This document shows positions 34,253 to 42,895 of a DNA stretch of 64,000 nt, in pieces. A model generated the notes under the pieces. It was not told the origin of the DNA and searched no databases. It worked only from the letters and a program-made list of their open reading frames with translations. This stretch comes from Phaeodactylibacter sp. Its GTDB lineage: Bacteria; Bacteroidota; Bacteroidia; Chitinophagales; Saprospiraceae. The first letter of the stretch is position 1. Each line of letters opens with the position of its first letter. The stretch is from the NCBI GenBank assembly GCA_024102975.1, contig JAGFJD010000448.1, positions 27,502 through 91,501 on the forward strand. The letters run 5' to 3'. The translations under genes and the position numbers were made by a program.

Positions 34253-35218
34253 ATGATAAAAATCTTAGCCAACGACGGCATTGACGCCGACGGCCAAATG
34301 TTATTGGAAGAGGCTGGTTATCAGGTGGATACGGAGAAGGTAGCGCAGGAAGACCTGCCGGGCGTGCTGCCGGAATACGACGTGGTCATCGTGCGCAGCG
34401 CCACCAAAATCCGCAAGGAACTGATCGATCAATGCCCCAACCTCAAGATCATCGCCCGGGGTGGCGTTGGCCTGGACAATATCGACGTGGAATACGCCGA
34501 GAGCAAAGGCATCAAGGTCATGAACACCCCTGCCGCTTCCTCCCAGTCGGTTGCTGAACTGGTTTTTGCCCACCTCTTTTCCCTCTGCCGCTTCCTGCAG
34601 CAGTCGCACCGCGATATGCCGGTCAGGGGCAATACGGAATTCAAGAAACTGAAGAACATTTACTCCGAGGGCATACAGCTGCGCGGCCGCACCCTGGGCA
34701 TCATCGGCTTCGGCCGCATCGGCCAGGAGGTCGCCCGCATCGGCCTGGCCCTCGGCATGAAAGTCATGCCGGTTGACCTGGTGGTCAGCGAAGCAGATAT
34801 CGACATCAATGTCTTCATGAGCGATAACGTCCGACTGGAAGTCACCCTGGATACGTTCGAGTGGGAAGAAGTGATCCGCAACAGCGACTTCCTCACCCTT
34901 CACGTGCCTTTCAGCGGCGGCTCCCCCCTCATCGGCAGGAAAGAACTCGCTATGATGAAGGACGGCGCCATCGTCATCAATACCTCCCGGGGCGGCGCGA
35001 TCGACGAAGATGCCCTGCTGGAAGCCCTCGACAACGGCAAGCTGCGCGGCGCAGCCCTCGACGTGTTCGTGGACGAACCCACGCCCAAAAAGGCCCTGCT
35101 GGAACACCCGCTGGTTTCCTGCAGCCCCCATATCGGCGCCGCCACCGCCGAAGCGCAGGCCAATATCGGCCTGGAACTGGCGGACCGGATACTGGCCTTT
35201 TTCGGGGATGACAAGTAG
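34253..35218 (+). CDS. D-3-phosphoglycerate dehydrogenase-like enzyme
   Basis: A 321-residue D-2-hydroxyacid dehydrogenase (NAD-linked). The NAD-binding fold is LGIIGFGRIGQEVARIGLALG, and catalytic residues are in NTSRGGAIDEDALLEAL (Arg), DVFVDEPTP (Glu) and SPHIGAATAEA (His). The absence of an ACT domain and the length fit the short SerA group used for serine synthesis. Other 2-hydroxyacids are possible. ATG at 34253 is preferred over the TTG three bases upstream. It precedes a convergent PLP-lyase gene and is not clearly in an operon. Confidence 0.9.
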   Translation: MIKILANDGIDADGQMLLEEAGYQVDTEKVAQEDLPGVLPEYDVVIVRSATKIRKELIDQCPNLKIIARGGVGLDNIDVEYAESKGIKVMNTPAASSQSVAELVFAHLFSLCRFLQQSHRDMPVRGNTEFKKLKNIYSEGIQLRGRTLGIIGFGRIGQEVARIGLALGMKVMPVDLVVSEADIDINVFMSDNVRLEVTLDTFEWEEVIRNSDFLTLHVPFSGGSPLIGRKELAMMKDGAIVINTSRGGAIDEDALLEALDNGKLRGAALDVFVDEPTPKKALLEHPLVSCSPHIGAATAEAQANIGLELADRILAFFGDDK

Positions 35219-35430
35219 GGCAAGTGCCCGGCGGGACCCAGCGAGATCAATATGATGAGGGTATTCTGAAAATCAGGGCATTGGGGGCCTCTGCGTAAGC
35301 TTGGTCGAACGTTGGACGAAAGTTTCCAAGGTTGTGTGCGATGTACGGATTCAACGACGGTCCTGAGCTGTGTGCGGTGTACGCTCCATCGGTTGTAAAC
35401 AGTTTACTAATGAACACCCCATCTCCCCCC

Positions 35431-36903
35431 TCACCCCCTCACCCCCGTCCGCTCATTAAACGCCCTGATCAGTTCGTCCCATTCTTCCACCTGCCCGAAC
35501 ATCTGCGGCCAGAAATTGCGGTCATGCCACAGGCGGTCCAGTTCTTCCACTGTTTTGCCCTGCTGTTCCACCCAGGTGAAGTACTTCAGGTTGTGGATGG
35601 CCTTCTTATCCGGGTAGGCCAGTTCCTTCAGGTGTCCGGTCCGGGTTCCAAGTAGGCACTCCAGGTCGCGGGCGGCCTGCAGAGTGGAATAGGGCCCGCG
35701 CTCCTCCCGCAGTTCCCCGAGGCGGGAGCGGTACAGGCCGACAGAATCCGTGGCGACGGTAAAGAGGATGTCGTCTTCCGTCATTTCAAAATAGCGGGCC
35801 GTCTTGATGGCGGCCAGGATGTTGGCGATGCCGGAGATGCCCAGCAGGCCCAGGTTTTCTATCCAGTCTTTGCCGATGCCGGCATCCGCCAGGAATTCGT
35901 GGCCCGCCGGCTCGTTGAACAGCCGCAGCAGCCGCATGGGCACTTCGTCGTCGATGGCGGTGACCACATCGGTGTTCTGTACATTGTGTATCCAGGGCAC
36001 GTGTTTGTCGCCGATGCCCTCGATGCGGTGGCTGCCAAAGCCGTTCATCAGCAGGGTGGGGCACTGCAGGGCCTCGGAAGCTACTACTTTCAGATGAGGG
36101 GAAACGGTGCGCAGGTAATCCCCCGCTGCGATGGTGCCTGCTGAGCCGGTGGCGGAGATGTAGGCGGCCAGGCGGGAGGCCGGCGTTTTCACCAGGCCAA
36201 AAACTTCCTCCACGGCCGGCCCGGTCAGGTGGTAGTGCCAGGCGGCGTTGCCAAACTCTTCGAACTGGTTGAAAATAACGCATTCCGGACGGGTGCGGCG
36301 AATTTCCCAGCACTTGTCGTAAATCTCTTTGACGTTGGATTCGCTGCCCGGCGTGGCGATCACCTCCGCGCCGACTACCTCCTTCAGCCAGTCAAAACGC
36401 TCCCGGCTCATGCCCTCGGGCAGGATGGCCACCGGCTCCGTGCCCATGATCCTGGAGTCGAACGCCCCGCCCCGGCAGTAGTTGCCGGTCGACGGCCAGA
36501 CGGCCTTGTGCCGCGTTGGGTCGAACCCGCCGGTGACGATGCGCGGCGCCAGGCAGCCGTAAGCCGCTCCTACCTTGTGGGCGCCCGTCGGGAACCAATT
36601 GCCGATCAACGCCACGATGCGCGCTTCGGCGCCGGTGAGCGCCCGGGGGATTTCCAGATAGTTGGGGGGGCCGAACAGGCCGCCTTTTTCCACCGGCTCG
36701 TTCTTCCAGGTGATGCGGAACAGGTTGAGCGGGTGGAGGTCCCACAGGCCAATATGTTGCAGTTTTTCTTTGACCCATTCCGGGATGAGCTCCGGGTTGC
36801 GCTGCTGGGCAAAGGTGGGCAGCAGGATACCTCGTTCGCGGAAGCGTTGCACGGCGTTGGCGAGGGCTTTTTCGTCGGTGATCTTTGTGGTGGCCGTTAG
36901 CAT
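35431..36903 (-). CDS. PLP-dependent lyase of the cysteine-synthase-like family
   Basis: A 490-residue fold-type II PLP enzyme, longer than cysteine synthases (about 310). The PLP lysine is in NWFPTGAHKVGAAYG, the substrate loop is VWPSTGNYCRGGAFDS, and the phosphate site is ISATGSAGTIAAGDYL. The C-terminus (about 380-490) is an extra helical region (TWVEQQGKTVEELDRLW). Its minus-strand gene starts 194 bp after the stop of the YgfK-like gene, so it probably serves the same pathway, in the place where E. coli has the diaminopropionate ammonia-lyase YgeX. The reaction is not proven. The ATG at 36903 is chosen because the helical N-terminus begins MLTATTKITDEKALANA. Confidence 0.85.
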   Translation of the reverse strand: MLTATTKITDEKALANAVQRFRERGILLPTFAQQRNPELIPEWVKEKLQHIGLWDLHPLNLFRITWKNEPVEKGGLFGPPNYLEIPRALTGAEARIVALIGNWFPTGAHKVGAAYGCLAPRIVTGGFDPTRHKAVWPSTGNYCRGGAFDSRIMGTEPVAILPEGMSRERFDWLKEVVGAEVIATPGSESNVKEIYDKCWEIRRTRPECVIFNQFEEFGNAAWHYHLTGPAVEEVFGLVKTPASRLAAYISATGSAGTIAAGDYLRTVSPHLKVVASEALQCPTLLMNGFGSHRIEGIGDKHVPWIHNVQNTDVVTAIDDEVPMRLLRLFNEPAGHEFLADAGIGKDWIENLGLLGISGIANILAAIKTARYFEMTEDDILFTVATDSVGLYRSRLGELREERGPYSTLQAARDLECLLGTRTGHLKELAYPDKKAIHNLKYFTWVEQQGKTVEELDRLWHDRNFWPQMFGQVEEWDELIRAFNERTGVRG

Positions 36904-37097
36904 AATTTTTCTTGTTTTGGTATGACTTTTATCCCGCCGGCTATCAGCTGTGCCGGCATGAGCGCAGGTTGCACAACGGTGGCAGCTTCTCCGGGACACA
37001 TCGCAAATCAAAAATTTTACCCGGCTGAGCAATAGCGAAAACGGGCGCAAATCGCACATCGCAAATCCTGCCCAACCCCAGTATCAATAGAACAAAA

Positions 37098-40000
37098 TTA
37101 ATACAACCCCTCCGCCCCCTCCAGCAGCACCTTCATCTCCAGGGCCGGCTTCAGGCTCGCCGGCTCTTTGGCATCTGCTGAAAGCTGCGCATCGAGCAGG
37201 CTGAAATCCCTTCGGCCAAAACGGGCAACGATGGCCGGCGCCCGGTAAATATATTGCCCTGCCTCCCGGGCCAGGCTCGCCTTCTCCCCGTCTTTCTTCC
37301 AGTGCAGAGTAGTCACGCCGGCATTTTTTTCAATGAAATATCCTTCTGCCGTTGCATCAAAGCTCCTTCGCGTCAGGCAGAACCGGGGCTTGTCGGCAAA
37401 GGGCCGCCCGCTCGTCGGGCAGAAGGTGGTGCAGTTGCCGCACTCGTTGCAGAAGTCCTGGATGTTCAGGATCTGGTAGGGCTGACCGATCCGCACGGAA
37501 CCTTTGTATTCTACCCGTACCCGCCCGTCCTTTCGGCTCAGGACGGGTACCGGAGCCAGGAACGGTTCCATCTCATAAGCGTACATAGCCAGGTTGGGGC
37601 AGACGGAGACGCACGTGTTGCACACCTCGTCGCAGTACAGGCAGCGGGCGGCCTCTCTGCGGGCCTCCTCTTCCGTTAACGGAAACTGGACGAGTTCGAA
37701 GTCGCGGCGTTCTTCCGGCGGGCGTTCCCGGGGCGGGATGCCGAATTGCCGCTTCGCCCGGTTGGCCAGGTGGCCGGCGAGCGAGAGATCCTTTTCCACA
37801 TTGCGTTGCTCCGGCAACCGGCCCTGCGCACTGGCCCGGATGATGTGCCGGGCCACGCGCTGCCCGTCGCCCACCGCTTCCACGATATTGGCAGCGCCCC
37901 GGCTGGCGTCGCCGCCGATGAATACATTTTTCAGCTTGGTCTCGCCGGTTTCGGGGTCGGCTGTCAACAGCGCCTCTTCGATAAAATCGAGTTCGCGTTC
38001 CTGTCCGATGGCCGGGATGATGGTGTCGAAGGGCAGCTCGAATCCGGAGTTTTCGACCTTTACCGGCCGGGGCCGGCCGCTTGCATCCGCAGGCCCTGGC
38101 TTCATACGGCAGCAGGTGAGGGAAACGGCTTTGCCCTCCTGCTCGTTCACGCGTACCGGGGTTACCAGTTCCATGATCCCGATCTGTTCGGCCAGCACGG
38201 CCAGCACTTCTTCCGGGTCGGCGGGCATTTCCCGTTTCGTCCGCCGGTAGAGCAGGGTGACCTTCCCGCCCGGCGGCATCAGGCGGCGGGCGGTGCGGGC
38301 CACGTCGATGGCCGTGTTGCCACCGCCGATGACGGCGACGTTCCGCCCGACGGGCCAGGGCCGCCCTTCGTTGGCGGCAAAGAGGAAGGCCAGCGGATCG
38401 TAGACGCCCGCCGCTCCGGCGCCGGGAATATCCAGCCGGCGCGCCCGCTGAGCGCCGGCAGCCAGGTAGAGGAAGTCGTTGTCGCGCCGCAACTGTTCAA
38501 ACGTTCCCTTATCCACCCGGCGGTTGTAATGGATTTGTACGCCCAGGCTTTCAATGCGGGCAATGTCCTTTTCGATGGCGCCGCCCCGGAGCCGGAATTC
38601 CGGGATGCCGGCGGATACCATCCCCCCGGCCCGGCTTTTGGCTTCGTAGACGTTGACTTCGAAGCCTTCCCGGGCCAGGAAGTAGGCGCAGGCCAGCCCG
38701 GTGGGGCCGGCGCCGATGATGGCTACCCGGCGGCCGTTGCGCGGCCTGGGGCGGGGCAGGCCCGCCCTGCCGTGTTCGCCGATGTAGTATTTGACCTGGC
38801 GGATAAGCAGGGGGTTGTCGTAGTTGATGCGGGTGCAGTTGGGCTGGCAGAGGTGGTCGCAGGCCAGGCCCAGCACGTTGGGGAAGGGGTTGGTTTGCAG
38901 GACTACTTCCAGCGCTTTGTCCCAGTCGCCCCGGGAAGCATGATACATATAGCCCGGAATGTCCTGCCCGGCGGGGCAGCCATCGACACAGGGGGCGTGG
39001 ATGCAATCGAAGGGGTTCAGCTCCCGTCCCGACTTGATGTTGGGTTCCAGGAAGGGGTGCTTTTGGTAGGCTTTCTCCTGGAGTACGCACCCGGCGTATG
39101 CGTTGAGGTTGTGCAATGCGGCAGCCTCCACCGGGGCAGCTTTGAGCCTCGCCCGGCTTCGGATGAAGCTGTCCGTGTCCCCGGCGCCGGCTTCGGCGAA
39201 GGCTTTCGACAGGTTGGCCAGGTACTGGTGGAGGCGCCCGTAGCCTCCCGGCTTCAGGAGGTCCGAACAAACCGTCACCGGCGCCAGGCCGCAGGCAATC
39301 AGGGTGGGGGAGTTGAAGCAGTCGGCGCCGCCGGAAAAGGAAAGGTTGAGGGTGCCGCCGAAGTCATTCTGCAGTTTCTGCGCCAGCTGAACCGTCAGCG
39401 GGTGCAGGGCGCGCCCGCTGAGATACATCATCTTTTCCTTTGCCGGGTCGAAGATGTCCTTGTGGTTGGTGACTTCCAGCGTGTTGGTGAGTTTCAGGCC
39501 GAAATGTACGCCGTTTTCCCGGGCGCAGCGGCGCAGGTTGCCGATCAGGCGTTGGGCGTCGGGGTATTTGAGGTCGTGTTCGAAGGCGATGTCGGGCACT
39601 TCGGCGTAGTAGCCCAGTTGCCGGTTGAGGATGTCGCGCACCCGATCCGGCCCCGGCAGGGTGGGGTTGAGCTTGATGGTGGTGTGCAATTTGCGCTTTT
39701 CGATCAGGTAGCGGCCGATCTTTTCGATCTCCTCCGGGGGGCAGCCGTGCATGGTGGAGAGGGTGACGTTGTCGGAAATACGGGAGGGAATGCTGATCTC
39801 CCGGATGCGGGGGTACAGCGGTTCGAGTTCCTGTATTTTCTCTTCCAGTTCCGCGCTGCAGTCGGCCATCTTATCCAGGAATTCCTGGACGTTGTGCTGA
39901 AGGATGCCGGCCAGGTTGTAGCCGATGCTCATGTTGAAGATGGTTCCCGGCTCGCCTTCCCACCCGAAGTGATGCCGCAGGACGTGGATCAGGATCCAGG

Positions 40001-40376
40001 CGTGCAGGTATTCGTCGAAGCTTTCGCGGATGCGCAGTTCCTGCGACCATTCGCAGTTGTAGCCTTCGTCCTGCATGTCGATGCAGGGTTTGCTGACGGC
40101 CAGCTCGTCCAGCGTTTGCACGGTCTTGAGTTCGATAAAGCGGGCGCCGCACAGCCAGGCGGCGACGATGTTTTGCGCCAGTTGGGTGTGGGGCCCGGCG
40201 GCTACGCCCAGCGGGGTTTCCAGGAGCTGGCCGTAGCGGCGGGTGCGGAAAGGGTCGTCGCTGCGGGGGGTGAAGAAGAGTGCCGGCGGGATATTCAGGA
40301 GCCTTCCCGTCTGTTCTCCGTCCAGGATCAGTTTAAAAAGGCGCGCGAGGGGAATGGGGTAGAATGTATCAGGCAT
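37098..40376 (-). CDS. ygfK: YgfK-type iron-sulfur flavoprotein (putative selenate-reductase subunit)
   Basis: A 1092-residue multidomain oxidoreductase (E. coli YgfK is about 1032). Residues 1-420 form a dihydroorotate-dehydrogenase-like TIM barrel (YGQLLETPLGVAAGPHTQLA, STMHGCPPEEIEKIGRYL, LNLSFSGGADCFNSPTLI). Residues about 460-545 are a GltD-like Fe-S region (CVDGCPAGQDIPGYMY, ACDHLCQPNCTRINYDN). An FAD/NAD(P) domain follows (VAIIGAGPTGLACAYFLARE, AVIGGGNTAIDVARTARRL). The C-terminus carries ferredoxin clusters (CLYCDEVCNTCVSVCPN, CNECGNCTTFCPTSGRP). In the yge/ygf pathway it would pass electrons to or from the XdhD-type hydroxylase. Although annotated historically as selenate reductase, the context favours purine catabolism. 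It starts at the ATG 40376 and is followed by the PLP lyase gene. Confidence 0.93.
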   Translation of the reverse strand: MPDTFYPIPLARLFKLILDGEQTGRLLNIPPALFFTPRSDDPFRTRRYGQLLETPLGVAAGPHTQLAQNIVAAWLCGARFIELKTVQTLDELAVSKPCIDMQDEGYNCEWSQELRIRESFDEYLHAWILIHVLRHHFGWEGEPGTIFNMSIGYNLAGILQHNVQEFLDKMADCSAELEEKIQELEPLYPRIREISIPSRISDNVTLSTMHGCPPEEIEKIGRYLIEKRKLHTTIKLNPTLPGPDRVRDILNRQLGYYAEVPDIAFEHDLKYPDAQRLIGNLRRCARENGVHFGLKLTNTLEVTNHKDIFDPAKEKMMYLSGRALHPLTVQLAQKLQNDFGGTLNLSFSGGADCFNSPTLIACGLAPVTVCSDLLKPGGYGRLHQYLANLSKAFAEAGAGDTDSFIRSRARLKAAPVEAAALHNLNAYAGCVLQEKAYQKHPFLEPNIKSGRELNPFDCIHAPCVDGCPAGQDIPGYMYHASRGDWDKALEVVLQTNPFPNVLGLACDHLCQPNCTRINYDNPLLIRQVKYYIGEHGRAGLPRPRPRNGRRVAIIGAGPTGLACAYFLAREGFEVNVYEAKSRAGGMVSAGIPEFRLRGGAIEKDIARIESLGVQIHYNRRVDKGTFEQLRRDNDFLYLAAGAQRARRLDIPGAGAAGVYDPLAFLFAANEGRPWPVGRNVAVIGGGNTAIDVARTARRLMPPGGKVTLLYRRTKREMPADPEEVLAVLAEQIGIMELVTPVRVNEQEGKAVSLTCCRMKPGPADASGRPRPVKVENSGFELPFDTIIPAIGQERELDFIEEALLTADPETGETKLKNVFIGGDASRGAANIVEAVGDGQRVARHIIRASAQGRLPEQRNVEKDLSLAGHLANRAKRQFGIPPRERPPEERRDFELVQFPLTEEEARREAARCLYCDEVCNTCVSVCPNLAMYAYEMEPFLAPVPVLSRKDGRVRVEYKGSVRIGQPYQILNIQDFCNECGNCTTFCPTSGRPFADKPRFCLTRRSFDATAEGYFIEKNAGVTTLHWKKDGEKASLAREAGQYIYRAPAIVARFGRRDFSLLDAQLSADAKEPASLKPALEMKVLLEGAEGLY

Positions 40377-40641
40377 AGCGGCACTTTTAGGTATGAGTGT
40401 AATATTTCGATAAATTTTTGATTTTTATCAATTTTAATTTGATATTTCTTTTCGTTTTGACTATTTTGGGATCGATTACCGAAGGTTGCTCAAAACCGGG
40501 ACAGCTTTCATCCGCATGCCGTTTTACAGGGTATTTTTTGTATTGGAATGCCCTTCCAATACCAGCCTGTTTATTGGCTGAAAACGAAACATGCCGGCGT
40601 GACGGAAAGGTATTCCCCATTTGAAAACGGAATAGTAATCC
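40377..40641. other. Leader region upstream of ygfK-like gene
   Basis: 265 bp, AT-rich for the first 70 bp next to the ygfK start, as expected for a promoter. No good TAnnTTTG box is seen on the minus strand. A weak ORF on the plus strand (40418-40624) looks random. Confidence 0.5.
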
Positions 40642-40763
40642 TTAAAAAATAACTTCACGATCCGTAGTTGTAGTGAAATGAAGCAGCCGGGCAGTGTTTC
40701 CGCAAGTCTAGGCTGCTGAATGAGCTACAATTACGGATCTCAAAGAGTGAAGTTATTTTTTAA
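40642..40763. repeat. Palindromic element with TTAAAAAATAA ends (second family member)
   Basis: Outer arms TTAAAAAATAACTTCAC and exact complement (17 bp, 40642-40658 and 40747-40763). Inner arms GATCCGTAGTTGTAG and CTACAATTACGGATC (15 bp, one G-T pair), plus an innermost GCAGCC/GGCTGC. The right flank TTAATCACTGCT matches that of the 31097 element. The next ORF starts 8 bp after the element. Confidence 0.88.
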
Positions 40764-40771
40764 TCACTGCT

Positions 40772-41308
40772 ATGATGATTACTTATAAGAAAAACACTAC
40801 GCAGGAGAAAAAGGCTTCACCGCCTCCGCCGTTTATACAATACCTGCCGATTATCATAGGGTTATTTTTAGCGGTATTCCTTGCCTACAACTGGAGGGAT
40901 TATGTGGTACAACGGCAGGATGGTTCTTATGTGGTACATCCAAAAAGGAAAGATGAGGCGGAGCGGGAGAAGGAAAAAACAGAAAATTGCGATAATATGC
41001 AAACCCAAGTTACCACAATTGCCACAGAATATTATTCATCCGCCATAGATGTCTTTGACGTCGAAAAGTTGCTGGCTATCACGGCCCTTACTGTAGAATA
41101 TGATAAAGTTTATGTCACGCTTGTTGTCAGGCATGAAGGCGAATGGGCGCAACGCGCTTACGAAATAAATGGAGATTTGTACGTTAGGCTCGTCATCCAT
41201 CCTGTGGAGCTTTTTTCTCAAGATGTAGCTGTGATCGCAAAAGATAAGCTGAGGGCTTTCCTCCAGACTGCTGATATAGAGAAGCGAGAGCCTGCCCCCC
41301 TGGCGTGA
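40772..41308 (+). CDS. Hypothetical membrane-anchored protein
   Basis: A 178-residue protein with a Pro-rich cytoplasmic N-terminus, one membrane segment (about 22-41, FIQYLPIIIGLFLAVFLAYNW) and an extracytoplasmic domain (TQVTTIATEYYSSAIDVFDVE, YDKVYVTLVVRHEGEWAQRA). It starts ATGATGATTACT only 8 bp after the palindromic element, so its start may have been truncated or supplied by the insertion. It is followed at 41322 by a short ORF. The family is not recognised. Confidence 0.6.
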   Translation: MMITYKKNTTQEKKASPPPPFIQYLPIIIGLFLAVFLAYNWRDYVVQRQDGSYVVHPKRKDEAEREKEKTENCDNMQTQVTTIATEYYSSAIDVFDVEKLLAITALTVEYDKVYVTLVVRHEGEWAQRAYEINGDLYVRLVIHPVELFSQDVAVIAKDKLRAFLQTADIEKREPAPLA

Positions 41309-41321
41309 AAAAGCTCAACCT

Positions 41322-41501
41322 ATGGCAACCGACGGCCCGAAAATCATAGACGGAGACCTCGCCCACGACACCTATTGGGGCATCATGGATAAGTACGACG
41401 TTGATTTTGAGCGGTTTGAGGACGTATTCGTCAACCTGGATGAACATTGTAAAACGTTCAGGATAGAGAAAGTGCCGGTTAAATTGTTGGTTGAAGATTA
41501 A
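41322..41501 (+). CDS. Small acidic protein (59 aa)
   Basis: Reads MATDGPKIIDGDLAHDTYWG then IMDKYDVDFERFEDVFVNLD, EHCKTFRIEKVPVKLLVED. Its 13-bp spacing from the preceding gene suggests co-transcription. The acidic helix-turn shape loosely resembles the acyl-carrier-like DUF1493 group, which is only a suggestion. Its stop codon overlaps the stop codon of the convergent FGE-like gene. Confidence 0.6.
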   Translation: MATDGPKIIDGDLAHDTYWGIMDKYDVDFERFEDVFVNLDEHCKTFRIEKVPVKLLVED

Positions 41502-42202
41502 CCGCCTCCCTCCGCCACCCGGAACCCATTCTCCCCGCTGCGTACATAAGGAAGGTTCTGGTCCCGGTTCGTTATCCGGATATTGCCCGCCGTATCGGCC
41601 CACGACCCGCCCCTTAAGACTCTTTGCGCTCCTCTTTCGGGGCCCTGGGGATCGTCCGCCGGGCTGGAAGCATAATAACCCCGCTGGTACCAATCGCTGC
41701 ACCACTCCCGGGCGTTTCCCTGCATGCCGTAGAAGCCCAGGGCGTTAGGCCATTTGCTCCGGGCTGGCTGGGTGTGCTTGTTGCTGTTGCCTTCAAACCA
41801 GGCCACCGCATCCGGATCGCCGGAGGATAAAGCCCCCGTTTCTCCCCTTCTTGCGGCATATTCCCATTCCGCTTCCGTTGGCAGCCGGATGGGCCGGCCC
41901 GTTTTCCCGGACAACCAATCGCAGTAGCCTTTGGCGTCCTGCCAGCTTACCTTCGGAATTGGGTTGTCTCCAGTCCATTCTCCCCAAGGGGGCAGATCGG
42001 GCATTTCATGGCCTGTTTGCGTGCAGTAGAGATAGTACTGCAAAACCGTCACTTCCGTTTCTCCCAGGCTGAAATCATCGAGGCGTACTTCGTGGGCCGG
42101 CCATTCGTCCGACAGGCTGTCCTGCTCAGCAGAGCCCATGGTAAAACGCCCTCCATTTACGGAGATCAGGGTGGGGTAATACTTTCTTCGGAGGGTATCC
42201 AT
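41498..42202 (-). CDS. Formylglycine-generating-enzyme (SUMF1)-like protein, probably truncated at 5' end
   Basis: A 234-residue FGE-sulfatase domain from the ATG at 42202 (MDTLRRKYYP...). Typical motifs are VNGGRFTMGSAEQDS, SLGETEVTVLQYYLYCTQTG, KVSWQDAKGYCDWLSG, RPIRLPTEAEWEYAARRG, GMQGNAREWCSDWY and VLRGGSWADTAGNIR. FGEs oxidise a Cys to formylglycine, but the many Bacteroidota paralogues often have other roles in signalling or effector proteins. No signal peptide is present. In-frame residues upstream (GLPGTDTIAYLQRQLKAIL) run to a stop near 42278, where the frame meets a CHAT-like gene on the other strand. The gene is thus likely the 3' part of a larger one. Confidence 0.75.
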   Translation of the reverse strand: MDTLRRKYYPTLISVNGGRFTMGSAEQDSLSDEWPAHEVRLDDFSLGETEVTVLQYYLYCTQTGHEMPDLPPWGEWTGDNPIPKVSWQDAKGYCDWLSGKTGRPIRLPTEAEWEYAARRGETGALSSGDPDAVAWFEGNSNKHTQPARSKWPNALGFYGMQGNAREWCSDWYQRGYYASSPADDPQGPERGAQRVLRGGSWADTAGNIRITNRDQNLPYVRSGENGFRVAEGGG

Positions 42203-42235
42203 TTGTGAGGCAGGCAAGATGGCTTTTAGCTGCCG

Positions 42236-42864
42236 TTGGAGGTATGCGATCGTGTCTGTGCCGGGCAGCCCGATCAGGAAAAACTACAGGCCTGGCAGGC
42301 GGAGTTAGAGGAATTGGAAAAGGAACGGGCGCAGTTGCTTACCCTTATCCCTCATGCAGCCCTGGCTGAAACGGTACCTGAAAAGCATAGGCCTGTTAAA
42401 TCGCCGGAAGCGCTTCGGGCTTACCTTCCTTCTGATGTAATGTTGGCCAACTTCGTCGAAGGGGAACGTGATAACTACCTCCTGGGCATCCACGCAGAGC
42501 AGGTATTTGCCGAGGCTGTAGATAAAACGGCGCCGGCGGCTGCCCTGGCCAGCGTGGTTCAATGCCATTAAGTTAAGCAACGGAATTTGTCGGAAGGCGA
42601 CTCTAAGCTCGCCTTTCGACTCCGAGCAGCCACTAAAATCAACAGGCGAGCCCTAGTCGCCAGTTGATAACGTGGCTGCTCTCTACCTTAACTTAATGGC
42701 ATTGCAGCCTGCTTGCCGAATATCCCGGCCTGAACCTGAAAACCCTGGTTGTATTGGCCCGGGAGATGCCGACGGGCGGCGACTTGAGCGAATCTCTTTC
42801 AGGCGTGGCCATCCTGGCGTTTGAGCAGTCGGAGCTGAAGGCATGGCTGGATGGGAAGGAATGA
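42236..42864 (+). pseudogene. CHAT-like protein remnant interrupted by a palindromic element
   Basis: The first part (to 42571) gives EKLQAWQAELEELEKERAQL, then LRAYLPSDVMLANFVEGE and DNYLLGIHAEQVF, the pattern that opens CHAT (caspase HetF-associated) domains, stopping inside an inserted element (42560-42704). After the element an open frame resumes: CSLLAEYPGLNLKTLVVLAR, EMPTGGDLSESLSGVAILAF, EQSELKAWLDGKE, stop at 42864. Removing the element plus one TGC copy rejoins the frames (VVQ-C-SLLAEYP). The His/Cys protease pair is not visible. The start is uncertain and its 5' end abuts the FGE gene, so this is a broken accessory locus. Whether the two halves were one gene is inferred from frame alone. 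Confidence 0.65.
42560..42704. mobile_element. 145-nt palindromic insertion element
   Basis: Perfect 18-bp terminal inverted repeats CAATGCCATTAAGTTAAG (42560-42577) and complement (42687-42704). Inside are further hairpins: AAGGCGA/TCGCCTT, and GAGCAGCCAC/GTGGCTGCTC enclosing AGGCGA-TCGCC. No coding capacity. Its ends include GCATTGC, so a short TGC target duplication is possible. It breaks the CHAT-like frame. Confidence 0.85.
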
Positions 42865-42878
42865 AATATGGCAAGCAT

Positions 42879-42886
42879 TATATTTG
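42879..42886 (+). promoter_or_regulatory. -7 box (TATATTTG) of the arcC-ygeY-ygeW run
   Basis: Exact TAnnTTTG match only 9 nt before the arcC ATG at 42896. The transcript would be leaderless or nearly so. No TTTG at -33 is seen. Confidence 0.55.
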
Positions 42887-42895
42887 CATTAAAAA

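Noticed and set aside
37746..40421. 891-codon frame antisense to the ygfK-like gene
   Set aside because: Shadow of a strongly supported multidomain gene; no recognisable domain.
40418..40624. 68-codon plus-strand ORF upstream of ygfK
   Set aside because: Starts in AT-rich promoter DNA at a non-ATG codon and has no domain or conserved pattern.
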